From Cymodocea nodosa (lineage: Eukaryota; Streptophyta; Magnoliopsida; Alismatales; Cymodoceaceae), in NCBI GenBank assembly GCA_036874045.1, contig CM072336.1, positions 6,724,501 to 6,788,500 of the forward strand: DNA of 64,000 nt, given 5' to 3'. A program made the translations under genes and the position numbers. Each line of letters begins with the position of its first letter. The stretch's first letter is position 1. The notes below the pieces were generated by a model. That model was not told the origin of the DNA. It made no database searches and was given only the letters and a program-made list of their open reading frames with translations. Of this stretch, positions 24,794 to 36,829 are shown piece by piece.

Positions 24794-27099
24794 CATTCCA
24801 TGAATTTTCCCTTAACGTCCTGAGTAAAAAGTTTTAAAGTTTGTTCTTATTTTGATTGTCAAAGTGATTGTATCCTAGGAATTTGCCTTCCCACAATTCT
24901 TATATTGATTTGGTTCTGTCTTCTTATTAATTAAAGGTGCGTTTGATATGATTCTTTTGAAGAACAGATCTTTTTAGAAGTGATATTGTAGTTGTAAATT
25001 GAAAGAGTAGTTTTTTTTTAAAGGATAGAAAATCAGCAATGAATTTGATGAAAGTTTCAGTTTTTTTTTTTTCTTTCAACTTTATTTTTGAGGTGAAGTT
25101 TTTTAAAGAGTATAAATTAATATGTTTTTAGTATATATAATAATCAATTAGTAATAAATATTAATATGTAATAATGATTTTAAGCAACTTATATATATTA
25201 ATATATATACATATATATATTAATTAATATTAAGACACAAATGTAATCATATTAATACGTATAATAACAAAAATATTAACATTAATAATATAGAATAGAC
25301 GATCACATTTCATTGAAAATATCAATGTCTTTTCATCAAAAATATTAGCTCTTGCTTCTCGTCACGGAAAAAATGCATGCCTTCGTCGTAATTTATGGTA
25401 AAAGTTGTGGGTGTCCGTACGTTTCACTGTGCGGCATGTTTACAATTTATTTCCATGATTCACCATGGTCGTGCTGCCTACGTTGATCAGGATCTACGTA
25501 ATTTTACAGGTCCAAGAAGCATTCCTGACAGGAATTCGTTGAGACCCATAATTTATGACGAAGCTTCATTTTTTCCTTTTCTGCTGTTAAGTTACCCCAC
25601 CCCACTTAGCGATCCCCAGTTTTGAATCATATGGTCATGTATGTATGCAATCGAGTGCATATGGTCCGTAATCTTTTACGCTGAAGATAACTGTACGAAG
25701 GGTGTGGCCCGTCAGCCGGTGTGTTGAATTCAACGGCATTTGATGGTTGTAATGTGCACGCGGTCCTAATATCTACTTCTCGTTTTTACGCACAACGGCG
25801 TTCCACCCTTTTCGTGGTAAAACCCTCGACTGCACGTCCCGGATCTGTCGGTGGAAGATATTCCGTTGAAAGTTATCAGATCTGAGGTGGTACAAAATGG
25901 CGTACAACTATCCTTGATTTTTAAGAAAGGATTGAAAAGTATATGTATGCCTTTCAATGAAGGCTTTCAAGGAGAATGCGCATGCTATTGGCTAAAGTCA
26001 AACAAGAGTTGTCTCTGCGAAGTCATCGACCTTCAATTTTGTAGTTATCTCTACGAAGTGACCAAGTCAAAACAAAAGTTTTCACTTGCCATCCCCCTTG
26101 AGGCTCAAAAGTTACCACTATCTGGAAACGGCCGGAACCCAAAAGCGCTTTCTCTATTTATGTGATAATGGTGGTGTTTTTATCTTATATTGAACCCAAC
26201 ACATTTTTATTATGGGCTGTTATTAGTTTATTACCTAAAAGTCTTCTACTTTGTATTTTCTTACCAAAACTCGTAGTCAAGTATAATAAGATGATGAGAT
26301 GATTTCTCACCACATTCATTATCACGTGTTTCAGTTTTCAAACTACTTCTAAAATTGTTCTACCAAGGCAATTGAACCATAGTTTATGGAATCCAAAAAG
26401 TGATCACTTCAGCAATAACTTCCAATCCAAGGGATGCCCGTTCCCAAAAAGTGATCCTCCAGTTGTTTAACCCAACACTTGCAAGTAACTTCAGATCGTC
26501 AAAAGCTACCGAGAGTCTCAAGACCATGCAGTGGCAACTAACCTACTTGTTGAACATACATGGTTTTATTTTGCTTCAGTTTGCAGAAATTTTTACGGCT
26601 GCAGAAAGTCAAATATCTTAAATAATCTCAATAATATACCTGACTGGAACGAAAATAAAAGAAAATTGGCTCTCTTACCTTCTCAGATCTCTCGAGGCCG
26701 TGCCCTCACCCATCGACCATCGTGTGGTCTGTTGCGCGGTGAACAACGGGACAGGAGGAACCCACTCCACCCTTCCGTTATTGGTGCTTATCGTCGTCAT
26801 TGCCTCTTAGATCTCCAGAGCCTTCTTGTTATTTCTTCCTCAAATCTCTCGTCTCTTCTCCAAAACCCTTTTTTTTTTACTCTGCGCATTGATTGTTTTG
26901 GTGGCAGGTCCTTTTCGTCAACCACAGCAAATACGAGCTTGAGGTGATGGAGATGCGATTTATGGGAGAAGGATCACGCCTTTCGTTGTAGATCTGAAGA
27001 ACGGGATCTGGTACATTTGTTACGATCTGGAAAGGTTTTGAGGATACCCTTACCTTCTTCTAACATTGGATTCAAGGAACCCGTTTGTTTAGGGGAGAA
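24794..27099. other. Intergenic region and upstream of the TM9SF gene
   Basis: 24.9-25.35 kb is very AT-rich and resembles decayed repeat DNA. 25.4-26.2 kb is of mixed composition without a recognised gene. 26.65-27.1 kb is more GC-rich with pyrimidine-rich stretches and probably contains the TM9SF promoter and 5' UTR. The open frame around 26.5-26.95 kb has no protein family features. Confidence 0.4.
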
Positions 27100-30000
27100 A
27101 TGGGAAGAATGGTGGTACCTGTTGTGTTGGTTCTGTTATTGTTTTGTGGCTTGAGGGTTGAAGCAAGTGGATCAGATCACAAATATAAGGAAGGAGATCA
27201 TGTCCCTTTATATGCAAACAAAGTTGGTCCTTTTCATAATCCGAGGTAACTATGCATATTATGGGCTAATTTTTTGTTCTTATCCGAGCTTACTTTCGGA
27301 CACCAGTAGCATATTGGAAGTTAAAACTTTCCAGCTGAGTGAGGATTCGTATGTACCCGTGTCTGTGGTTGACAAATCTGGATGCTCATGTTTTCCTAGA
27401 ATATATATATATATATATATTACCGTTCTTTCTTTTAATTGTTGGAAATAACGGCATTTCTAGTTACTGACGCTCATTCGAAACGTTCAATCAATGTATC
27501 TGCATTTTATCTTCTTCATGAATTGGCTTATAACATAGTCATTTATTATCTCTCTTCCAGGCGAGCTTTCAATAATCCTAACAAAATGAAATAAAAGAAA
27601 CGATGCAAACTTCTGGCTGGCTCTTTGTCAATCATTAGAATAATGATGTTACAGAGTAGTTAGCTCCAAGCCACATCCATGTCCAATGTCCAATTTATAT
27701 ATTCAAAAAAAGAGAGGGATTTTCAGTTCAGGATGTGGAGTTACCTATAAATTTATCTTCTTTTTCATTAACAATTTTTTGTTTCCTTTACAGTGAGACT
27801 TATCGGTTTTATGATTTGCCATTCTGTTCACCAGGTTAGTAGACTCAATTTGTGGACATCTGTTTCAATGCTACCATTGCAATCGGTTGTTGTTTCTGTT
27901 AATTAACTGATTTTTTGTGCTTGTTTCTGATTTGCTGCAATGTCCATTTTTAAACTCGTCAATAGAGCACATGACTGAGAAGAAAGAGTATCTAGGTGAA
28001 GTTTTAAATGGAGACCGTTTGGTTGATGCACCGTATGTCCTTAACTTTCGAGAAGATAAACAATCTCAGTTAATTTGTAATAAGAAAATGTCCAAGGAAG
28101 ACATCTTGAAGCTCAGGAATGCTGTGTCAAAGGATTACTATTTCCAGATGTACTATGATGACTTGCCACTCTGGGGATTCCTGGGGAAGGTTGATATGGA
28201 TGACAAACTTGATGCCAGCGAGTACAAGTACCTGCTCTTTAAACACATCCATTTTGACATTCTCTACAACAATGACCATGTGATAGAAATAAATGTTCAG
28301 ACAGACCCAAACTTGTCTGTGGATATTTCTGAGGATAAGGAGATTGATGTGGAATTCTCGTATTCTGTCTCATGGAAACCAACTGATATCCATTTTGAGA
28401 AGAGGATGGAAAAATACTCTAAGGCATCTTCTTTGCCACAACACTTGGAGATACACTGGTTTTCTATCATCAACTCCTGTGTTACGGTCCTCCTCTTGAC
28501 TGGATTCCTTGCCACAATTCTCATGCGTGTTCTCAAGAATGATTTTATAAAGTAGAACTCCGAATATCAACAAAAAATCTTTATTTGCATCACCCTCCCG
28601 CGTACTTTTCTAATGTATTCTCTGTTTGTGACACTTACAGGTATTCACATGAGGAGGATTCCCTTGAGGATCAGGAGGAAACTGGATGGAAGTACATCCA
28701 TGGAGATGTCTTCCGGTTTCCAAAGCACAAGTCATTGTTTTCTGCTGTTCTTGGATCTGGAACTCAGCTTCTAGCTCTGTAAGATTTCTTGCCACATCAG
28801 CAATTTGAGAAAATTTGCGTTAAATAATTATTTGGATAGTGTTCTTATATTGACCAATATTTGCTAGTTCTGTTTTGTTTAATGCCGTTTGCTAATTCTG
28901 TCTCCAGTGCAATGTTTATATTTATTCTTGCGTTAGTGGGGGTGTTCTATCCATACAATAGAGGGGCACTTTTTACAGCTCTTGTTATCATTTATGCACT
29001 TACCTCCGGTATTGCTGGCTATGTCGCAGCATCAACATATTATCAGCTAGAAGGAACAAATTGGGTATGCCATTTTCTGTTGAAAACTTTTGAAAAATAT
29101 AAGGTTTTTCATTCATCTCAGAAGTTGTGTTCATACCCTCCATGTTTCTGCAGGTTGGAAATTTGTTGTTGACAGGTTGTCTTTTCTGTGGTCCTCTGTT
29201 TTTGACATTCTGTTTCCTAAACACAGTTGCTATAGCTTACAGTGCTACTGCTGCATTGCCATTCGGCACTATTCTTGTGATTCTTCTTATATGGACACTG
29301 GTAACCTCTCCTTTGCTTGTGTTGGGCGGTATTGCTGGTAAGAACAGTAAAATGGATTTTCAGGCTCCATGCCGTACCACAAAGTATCCCAGAGAAATTC
29401 CATCATTACCATGGTATAGAGGAACGATTCCACAGATGGCAATGGCAGGGTTTCTTCCCTTTAGTGCCATCTACATCGAATTGTACTACATATTTGCGAG
29501 TGTGTGGGGTCACAAGATTTACACCATCTATAGCATCCTATCCATTGTTTTTATCATTCTTATCATTGTCACAGCTTTTATTACTGTTGCATTAACGTAT
29601 TTCCAGCTTGCTGTTGAGGACCATAACTGGTGGTGGAGGTAAATCTAATAACTGATCCTTACATGAATTTTTAGTTGATAATGCAGTTTAAAGTCCTTGT
29701 CTATGTTTATTCCAATCAGTAAGTACACATATGATACCATTTTAATTGTTGTTCGTGTTGAATTTGTATTTATCACACCGTAACCTACAATCACAATACA
29801 TTTATACGTAGAGAATGACACAAAGAAGCATATTATTCTTATGTTAAAAGTGTCCTTTTATCCATCATACATTTTTTCAATTTCAGTCAAATGCATTGCC
29901 ATTCTTTGCCACTACAGACATGCTTACTTTAATCATTGATAGACTTGAATTATTTGCATTGCCGTGTGAACAACTCAGTTCCTCACATCAGTCTAGTCTG

Positions 30001-30400
30001 CACAGAACAGAAAACATATTTCAAAGCCAAAAGCATTATTGCTGAATAATCACCACGAAATTGGCTTGGTGGTGCAGATTTCACATCTTTTGTGTTATGA
30101 GAAATCTGCATTCTTTGCCACATCTCTTCACACCGGTAAGATAAGTTTTAATGTTCAAATGCTCCAATGTTTTCATGCAGGTCTATACTTTGCGGAGGTT
30201 CCACTGGAATATTCATCTTCTTCTACTGCATATACTACTATCATGCAAGATCGGACATGTCTGGATTCATGCAGACATCTTTCTTCTTCGGCTACATGAC
30301 TTGCATCTGCTATGGATTCTTCCTCATGCTAGGAACCGTTGGGTTCCGTGCTTCTTTGCTGTTCATTCGTCACATCTACCGTTCAATCAAATGCGAGTAG
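27100..30400 (+). CDS. TMN: Transmembrane 9 superfamily protein (nonaspanin/EMP70)
   Basis: Polytopic Golgi/endosomal membrane protein of the TM9SF (EMP70, TMN) family. Seven exons: 27100-27245, 27794-27834, 27966-28551, 28641-28778, 28908-29064, 29154-29638, 30181-30400. All joins keep frame and give 590 aa, the usual length for the short plant TM9SF members. Signal peptide: [22 protein letters not shown]. Lumenal domain: [41 protein letters not shown]. First membrane span near residues 232-253 ([20 protein letters not shown]). Then the conserved loop [16 protein letters not shown] and eight further hydrophobic spans with [46 protein letters not shown] and [16 protein letters not shown]. The C-terminus RSIKCE carries a KXE-type signal, known in plant TMNs for Golgi retention through coat proteins. 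Closest to the TMN2-4 group rather than TMN1, from recalled sequences. It looks fully functional. Confidence 0.96.
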
Positions 30401-31914
30401 GTGGTCCAAATGATGTTTTGTTCGAGAATCCGACGTGGTACTTCTTGGTTTCTCTCGGTTTATTTTTCAACCCACATACTCATTAAACCCCTGCTTTATA
30501 GGTTGTTTATGATATACATTAGTATGAAGTGATGAAACCGTGACTTCATGATTCAATATCTCTTGAGAAATGCTGTGAATGTTTGATGGATCTGTTGCTC
30601 ATCCCCCTTGCTCCCATTTTGCTGTAACCTAACCTTTTAAAACAAGCAAGGGTATGGTATGACAACATATTGTCATCGAATCAAAAGTTATGCTCCTTCA
30701 TGGCCTGGAATTCATCCACTGATTTCTGCTTTTGCTAAACTGTTGTTTTCGAGGGACAAAATTTTCTTTCGTAACTACTAGACTGCCACGTAGGAAAGCA
30801 AACCACAAACCAAACCATTTCTCTTGGATTGAAGTATATGCAAATTGATCTGTACCATTGGCCATATTGGGATCAAGTAGAACCAAAACGGTATCTATCG
30901 GCTTGATTTGGTTTGCAATCTGAAACTTAAACTAATTCTCTTCCTTCACAATTTTACATCTATCATGCAATAATACCTACGTGCATCCTGCGTTCCCTAT
31001 CGTATAAAGGGAACCACACGTTGTTATTATTAATAAATAAACATATTTGGAGATGTGAAATCCACTCACACTGAAAAAGTGGTTGTTAATTTAATTAGCC
31101 CCAAGTAAGCAAAAATTTGTTTTGCTTGCGTGGAAAGTTTTAGAATAATCTCGTATCGGTTATTTGCTGAGATCAAATTTAAATTATCATACGATACATT
31201 TCATTATTCGTTATCAAGTGATTTTAAAATAAAATTTCAACATAACATTAACGTCCATAAGTTACAATATAAGTTCTAAGTAAGAGAGAGTCTTATAATA
31301 TTAGTTATTATAAGAATTGAAGTTAATTAATATGGTGAGATGACTATCGTGCGTGCAGCGGAAGAGGACGCAGATTGGTTTGGTGGCTTCGGTTGGTATT
31401 TCGGTAGGCATGTTTTACTCTTTAAAAATTAAGACTTCTTCTTCTGTCACGATTTTTTTAAAAAATAATGTTAAAAATAAAAAATTTATTGACAGACCAC
31501 CTCCAAAAACATTTCCATGTCGACTGCTATCGTGGAATTCACATCCTTTTCTTTTAATTTAATCTCAGTATAATTTGATGTTTGTAACACTGAAAATTCC
31601 TTTTCTGGTTTGTAAGATTTTTGCTTGAAGTTTTGAACTTTGATCTAAAGGTCATGAATTTGGAATTTTTTTTCTTAAATTCCAATAATTGATCTTTATA
31701 TAAAAATAATAATTAATATGATTAAAATTAATTTAAAATTTTCATACAGAATAGATTATATTATAGATTAATTAATTATATAACTAAATTTAATTTTAAA
31801 GATTTTAAATTATATTATAGATTATTTCAAATTTAATCGATTTCCCGACATCTCCTCCTCCCACGGGGAAAAGCCTGCCCTCGTGAGTTCGTCGTCGCCG
31901 TCGTGCTCCCGGAG
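30401..31914. other. TM9SF 3' region and intergenic DNA
   Basis: The TM9SF 3' UTR is expected at the left end. 31.0-31.85 kb is AT-rich and repeat-like. No gene seen. Confidence 0.4.
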
Positions 31915-34900
31915 ATGGCCCGGTGTATCGGAGGCCGCGCAGGAAGAATAAGCCACCGCCAACGAGACAAGACGATGACAATGATAAAGAACGTTCGCCT
32001 CCTCGTGGTGGATCGAAGGGGATGAAGTCGGAGAAAGGTGCTGTTTCCGTCGCTTGCCGAGTGAGGGATGAGGAACAACTAGATCAGCCAGTGAGAGTCT
32101 ACGTCTATGGGATTTACGATGTGCTTCATTTCGGGCACGCTCGATCTCTGGAACAGGCAAAGGATTCGTGAGTTTGAGCTCACTGCTTTCTTTCATTTCT
32201 GCGAGTTACGTGTTCCTGTAGAGAAAATTTTGTGATTCATTCTCCTTTTGCGCAGCATCATGTTTGACTTTTATATGCTGTTCTTATGTTTGTGTATAAA
32301 TTGTGTTATGCTTGGGGAAATTGCTGCAACTGTATCTGGTTTTGTTAATTTTCTTTATGGGGAGCTGAACGGTTTTGGTAACTTTTTCTTAGAAGCTGAA
32401 CGATTTCCTGAACCAATAATCTGTTTAATGGCAGGTTGATTGATTATAAAATCAACCTCCATATACTGTATTCTGTATCCTCTTCTGAAATAGTGAAATC
32501 ACCCCGCCCTTGTTGTCGCCCGTGGACGTAGGCTTCGGCTGAACCACGTAAAAATTCTGTGTTCTTATGTTGTTGTTTGTCGATTTCTTCGTTTGATCTT
32601 GGTTGATGTACCCCGATCTTGAATGTTTTTTCTAATTTTAGCCAATCACTTGTATTTAGTCGTGCCATCTGTCAGATCTGCGTGCTGATGCATCTCATTC
32701 ATATTTTTCATTTTCCATTTATAATTTATGCATTCATTGGATTTCACTGCTGAATTATTTTATTCTGATTTCTATTTCCATGTAAAAGCTGTTTTGTTGA
32801 TCTTTGACTAGGGAAAATTGTGTCATTTATTGAGTTATTAATTATTCGTTTTGAATTAGTCGTTTATTTTAATGTCCTATAGTTTTTACTTCTGACTAGT
32901 CTCTTGATGACTTTCCAGTATCAGTGTATCAACCTGATTAGATCCTTCCATCTACAGATTTCCCAACACTTATTTGCTTGTGGGTTGCTGCAATGATGAA
33001 ACTACACACAAATACAAAGGAAAAACTGTGATGACAGAAGCCTAACGATATGAAACACTTCGTCATCGCCGGTTATTGGCCTTCATATGAATACCTGGAT
33101 GTATGCCACTGAGAAGCATGTATTTTTCCATGCATTCTTATATCATCATTGTGAATTATTTTATGTTCTTTTGATGTGTCTATGAAGTTCCTTGGTCTCT
33201 TTATATTTTAAAATGATTCATCTAACAGTGGCTCAATTTTTCACTCCCCTCGGTTCAGGGCGTTACATTCAATTTTTAATACTTAATTCTTACTTCCATA
33301 TTTATTGCTAGTGCTGATATGGAAAGTTCTTTTTGTAGATGGGTTGATGAAGTTATTCCTGATGCTTCATGGGTCATCGCAGGAATTTCTTGACACGCAC
33401 CAGATAGATTACGTGGCCCATGACTCCCTCTCATAAAGTCATTTTTATAGGACCTTTTCTTTTCAGTTTTCACTTACTGCTGTTTGTTTGCACAAGTTCA
33501 TATATGTGATGGTTATCAGTTATTATGTTATTCATGCCAATAAGTTGTGTCAACATAATTTTTCCATCATCCATGAATTATTGAAAACATTTTTCCTAGG
33601 AGAACTCTGTGTCAACATAATTTTTCCCAATATGTTATAATGTTTTGTAGATATGCAGACACAAGTGGATCTGGGAATGACATTTACACATTTGTTAGTT
33701 CCTACCATTAAAAGTGTGTCTATATATATATATATCTTCTCTTCCCATGCCTTACAATTATTTGATTAAATTACAAACAATTTAGGTGAAGGCGATTAGG
33801 AAATTCAAAGAGAAAGCACACAGAGGGTATATCAACGTCAGATGTTATAACGAGGATTCTCAAGGACTACAACCAGTACATCATGCGTAATTTGTCTTGT
33901 GGATATACCAGGAAGGATATTGGTGTGAGCTACATAAAAGTATAACAATATGATTGCATATTTTTACTGTATCTAGATACATCTTTCATCTTTTACAAGA
34001 CAAACATTTTTAGCCATTCTTGCAATATGTTTGATAGCTAATTGTTACTTTGCCATTACTGATGGTAGATTTTTGCCATAGTCCTGAGAAAAACTTATAC
34101 AATAAATTTCTCGACTTATGCAAATGGCATTGCTGATTAACATATTGCAGTGTTCTGGTGGACATGTTCAATTTTCACTTATCCACTTTCTTTCAGTATC
34201 GGTTTGGCTTTCCTTGCTGAATCCCGGATTATGTTGCTTGGCAATCAGAAGAAGCAACTTATTGTCAATATGCAGATAAATAAGTTGTACGAGAAAGTTA
34301 ATGCACATCAAAAAAATGTGGGAAAGAAGGTTTGTTGTTCTGCTGGTTATATTTTTACTTGTTAGTCTAAGATTCAAAGAATCTGCTTCTGCAGATTTCT
34401 AGCGTCTTCTTAAATACCATGCTATTTATTGATTCCCACTCTTTTTGATATAATCGCAATTCATGTTTTGGAGAGCCTTACAGAAGTATGTGGTTTGATT
34501 CTAGACGGTTGCTGTCAATATTTGGTAGCCCATGTATTTCAGAATAGAGTCTCTTGCATATAGAATTATAGTCCTACTGTAAAATTGCGTGTCCAATTTC
34601 CTGATTCCTATTCTGCAATTAAAGTGATGCATACAATCCAAGATAAACACAAACAAGGTACACACAAAGTAAGGAATATTTTTGCATGACATCCAAACTT
34701 GATTCAGAAAGAATGTTAAATACGGTTGCTTTTAAGACCTACGAAACTCACAGACGAACTCTATGGTTTGCATCTACTTGTCAAGTGAAGGAGTATGCAA
34801 CATTTATGGATTCTACCTCAAGCACATTCACAAATATTGACTGATTTTCTAGGTGCTTTGTTCTATTAATTTGTTTGAGAGTTGAGTTATACATCAGTTG

Positions 34901-35353
34901 TCAAGGAGTCCTTTTGGGTAATCAATGAATAATTCGTCTTCAAAGCGTTTTCCCTTGACTCTTCTAAGTAAAAGAGAAATAACATTTTTGTGTTTTGCAG
35001 CCGCATACAATGGCAAAGATAGCCAGTGCGCTCCACGTTGAGTGGGTAGACAAATCTGATCGCTGGGTTACTCGTTTTCTTGGGAGTTTGAGGAGGAATG
35101 CCATAAGATGGTTCGTAATCGCTATGAAAACTTGATCGTTTTATCTCCAGCTACTTCCCCTAAAACTCTCATGATATTCTGTCCGCATAGGAGATTGGCA
35201 TCAAATTTCGGATCCAGGAATGTTCGGATCCTGGCTGATGAGCATCATCTTCCAAGAATCACTGGAAACTTGACTGTGTATATATTGGAAAAATTTCTCG
35301 ATCTATTTATGAAGTGGAGGCCCAAGAAAAAGAGATTACAGGGAAAGGACTGA
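31915..35353 (+). pseudogene. Choline-phosphate cytidylyltransferase (CCT) pseudogene with introns
   Basis: The functional family makes CDP-choline from CTP and phosphocholine, the regulatory step of phosphatidylcholine synthesis. Exon relics in order: 31923-32169 ([20 protein letters not shown], keeping the HxGH nucleotide-binding motif); 32958-33071 ([20 protein letters not shown]); 33339 to about 33435 (WVDEVIPDASWVI, then HQIDYVAHDSL); 33651-33693 (YADTSGSGNDIYTF); 33786 to about 33945; 34250-34329; 35001-35353 (EWVDKSDRWVTRFLG). Defects seen: a TAA inside exon 2 after TVMTEA; frame changes in exon 3, in the 33.8 kb exon and in the last exon; a lost donor after DSL; no in-frame ATG at the start. 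The normal A-D before GIYD is V-Y. Because introns remain, it arose by DNA duplication or by in-place decay, not by retrocopying. Confidence 0.9.
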
Positions 35354-35639
35354 ACCTAATCCTCAACAAAACAAAAAAAGATTGAAAATCAAAATCTAAA
35401 GTAGGGTGATAACGGTTAGTTTCATACCTTGCAAGGGGCGACATTTGTCTATCTAAAGTGCGACTGGTACGTGAAACATGGTGGCTATATGCTTCTAACA
35501 TCTGGTTATTTTGGTATTTTCCATTGCTTGGATATTTCCTCTCCAGCCTCCTGGATTGTGTTTTCTCAAGAATAATGCGCTGCAGGAGACGGTATATATC
35601 GGTGGATGTATGAATTCAGCAGAGCAATAACATAAATAC

Positions 35640-35940
35640 CATTCCCACCTCTGTTACCGTGGGCACCACCAGATGCATAACTCCAACCACCTCCGCGAGA
35701 CTTAGGAGACGCTCCATGTCTTTACCATCTTCTCATAACCATATCCATTATCGTCGCTTGAAACATTACCATTCCCACCACCACCTCCTCCTCCTCCTCC
35801 TCCTCCTCCTACGCCGCTACCACCATCTTTGCTGGAATCGTCACCATTACTCGAACAATTTGATCCTCCCCCTCCACCATCGCCTACTCCTCTTCTTCCG
35901 TCATCTCATTTGTTGGAAGTGTCAAAGTGCAATCTGCACT
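35640..35940 (-). pseudogene. Decayed glycine-rich protein relic
   Basis: Minus-strand reading gives a glycine-rich stretch with SNCSSNGDDSSKDGGSGVGG, then a polyglycine run from (CTC)n, then NGNVSSDDNGYGYEKM, and in another frame SRGGGWSYASGGAHGNRGG. The frame is broken and no signal peptide or start is evident. It sits just downstream of the intact glycine-rich gene on the same strand. It may be an old paralogue or simply a microsatellite that reads as glycine. Confidence 0.35.
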
Positions 35941-36304
35941 CAGTGCGCAGACTCGAAAGAGCGAACCCATCGGAAAGGGCAAAAAGGCCCGACATCGCAA
36001 AAGTCGTACGACAACGAAAATCTTTTATTTCATCGTACGTAAAAAGGAGTTGTAAATTAAAGTTGCACATCAATGACATCATGCTTCTCAGTTTCTTTAT
36101 TAGTTCGATTCGCACTCAATGATAAATATAGTTTACAGGAACAGTGAATTGGAACCATCACCTCTGGAGCAATCACTCGACATAAACTTGCCGGTTTTTA
36201 TATTCTTCTCTATGAATGAACTGCGGTGCAGTTTATATATATGCCCTTAATTATTTACTGAAATATTGCATGGGCGAATGACATCTTTCCAAAATATTCG
36301 AAGC

Positions 36305-36745
36305 CTAAGCATATCCACCGCCGCTGCCGGAGCCATGTTCGTAACCAGAGCCGGACCCATGTCCACCACCGCCACCGCCACCTCCACCTCCACCGCCAGC
36401 ACCTGACCCGGACCCATATCCTCCGCCAGATCCATACCCGGAACCACTTCCACCTCCGTGCCCGCCGCCACCGCCACCGCCACCTCCCCCTCCCCCACCG
36501 CCACCACCTCCTCCACCGCCAGGCCCATAGCCTGAGCCGCTTCCTCCGCCCGAACCTCCACCGCCTCCTCCTCCTCCTCCTCCTCCGCCGCCTTGGCCAC
36601 CACCTCCACCTCCACCTCCTAGTCCTATTTCCACACCAACACCAGCACCAAGTCCAATACCGAGACCTTTCAACGATCTCGCAGAAGAGAGACCCAACCC
36701 TACGAGAAGTAGAAGGAGAAGAGACATAAGCCTAAAGCCCGCCAT
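36305..36745 (-). CDS. Secreted glycine-rich (cell-wall type) protein 1
   Basis: Single open frame of 146 aa. The N-terminus MAGFRLMSLLLLLLVGLGLS with SSA is a good signal peptide, probably cleaved before RSLKGLGIGLG. The mature part is almost entirely Gly with Ser, Tyr and a few His (GSGSGYG repeats), typical of class I structural cell-wall GRPs. A TATA-like element lies about 75 bp upstream. The gene at 60526 shares the layout SAR-x-L-x-G-I/L-G, a GVGV segment and a polyglycine body, so the two are paralogues in opposite orientation. Intronless as read. Expression and exact cell-wall role are not visible. Confidence 0.88.
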   Translation of the reverse strand: MAGFRLMSLLLLLLVGLGLSSARSLKGLGIGLGAGVGVEIGLGGGGGGGGQGGGGGGGGGGGGGSGGGSGSGYGPGGGGGGGGGGGGGGGGGGGGHGGGSGSGYGSGGGYGSGSGAGGGGGGGGGGGGHGSGSGYEHGSGSGGGYA

Positions 36746-36816
36746 TGCCTGAGACTCAGGGAGGTAAAGAGTAGAATAGTAGGTGATCGATGGAGAGGGT
36801 GGTAAGGAGACGAGGT

Positions 36817-36827
36817 CTATTTATGAT
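36817..36827 (-). promoter_or_regulatory. TATA box of glycine-rich protein gene 1
   Basis: TCATAAATAG on the minus strand, about 75 bp before the ATG at 36745. Spacing and sequence resemble the TATAAATAG element of the second glycine-rich gene. Confidence 0.65.
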
Positions 36828-36829
36828 CG

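Noticed and set aside
26531-26947. A 138-codon frame upstream of the TM9SF gene
   Set aside because: No family features, low-complexity Ser/Leu content, and it lies where the 5' UTR of the TM9SF gene is expected.
32248-32439. A hydrophobic 63-codon frame inside the CCT pseudogene
   Set aside because: It lies in the intron after exon 1 and has no link to the flanking exon relics.
35659-36042. A plus-strand His/Leu-rich frame
   Set aside because: Reads through CTC/CAC microsatellite sequence; the minus-strand glycine-rich reading explains the composition better.
36247-36615. A 122-codon Val/Glu/Ala-rich frame overlapping glycine-rich gene 1
   Set aside because: An out-of-frame reading of glycine codons without its own signal peptide or start context.
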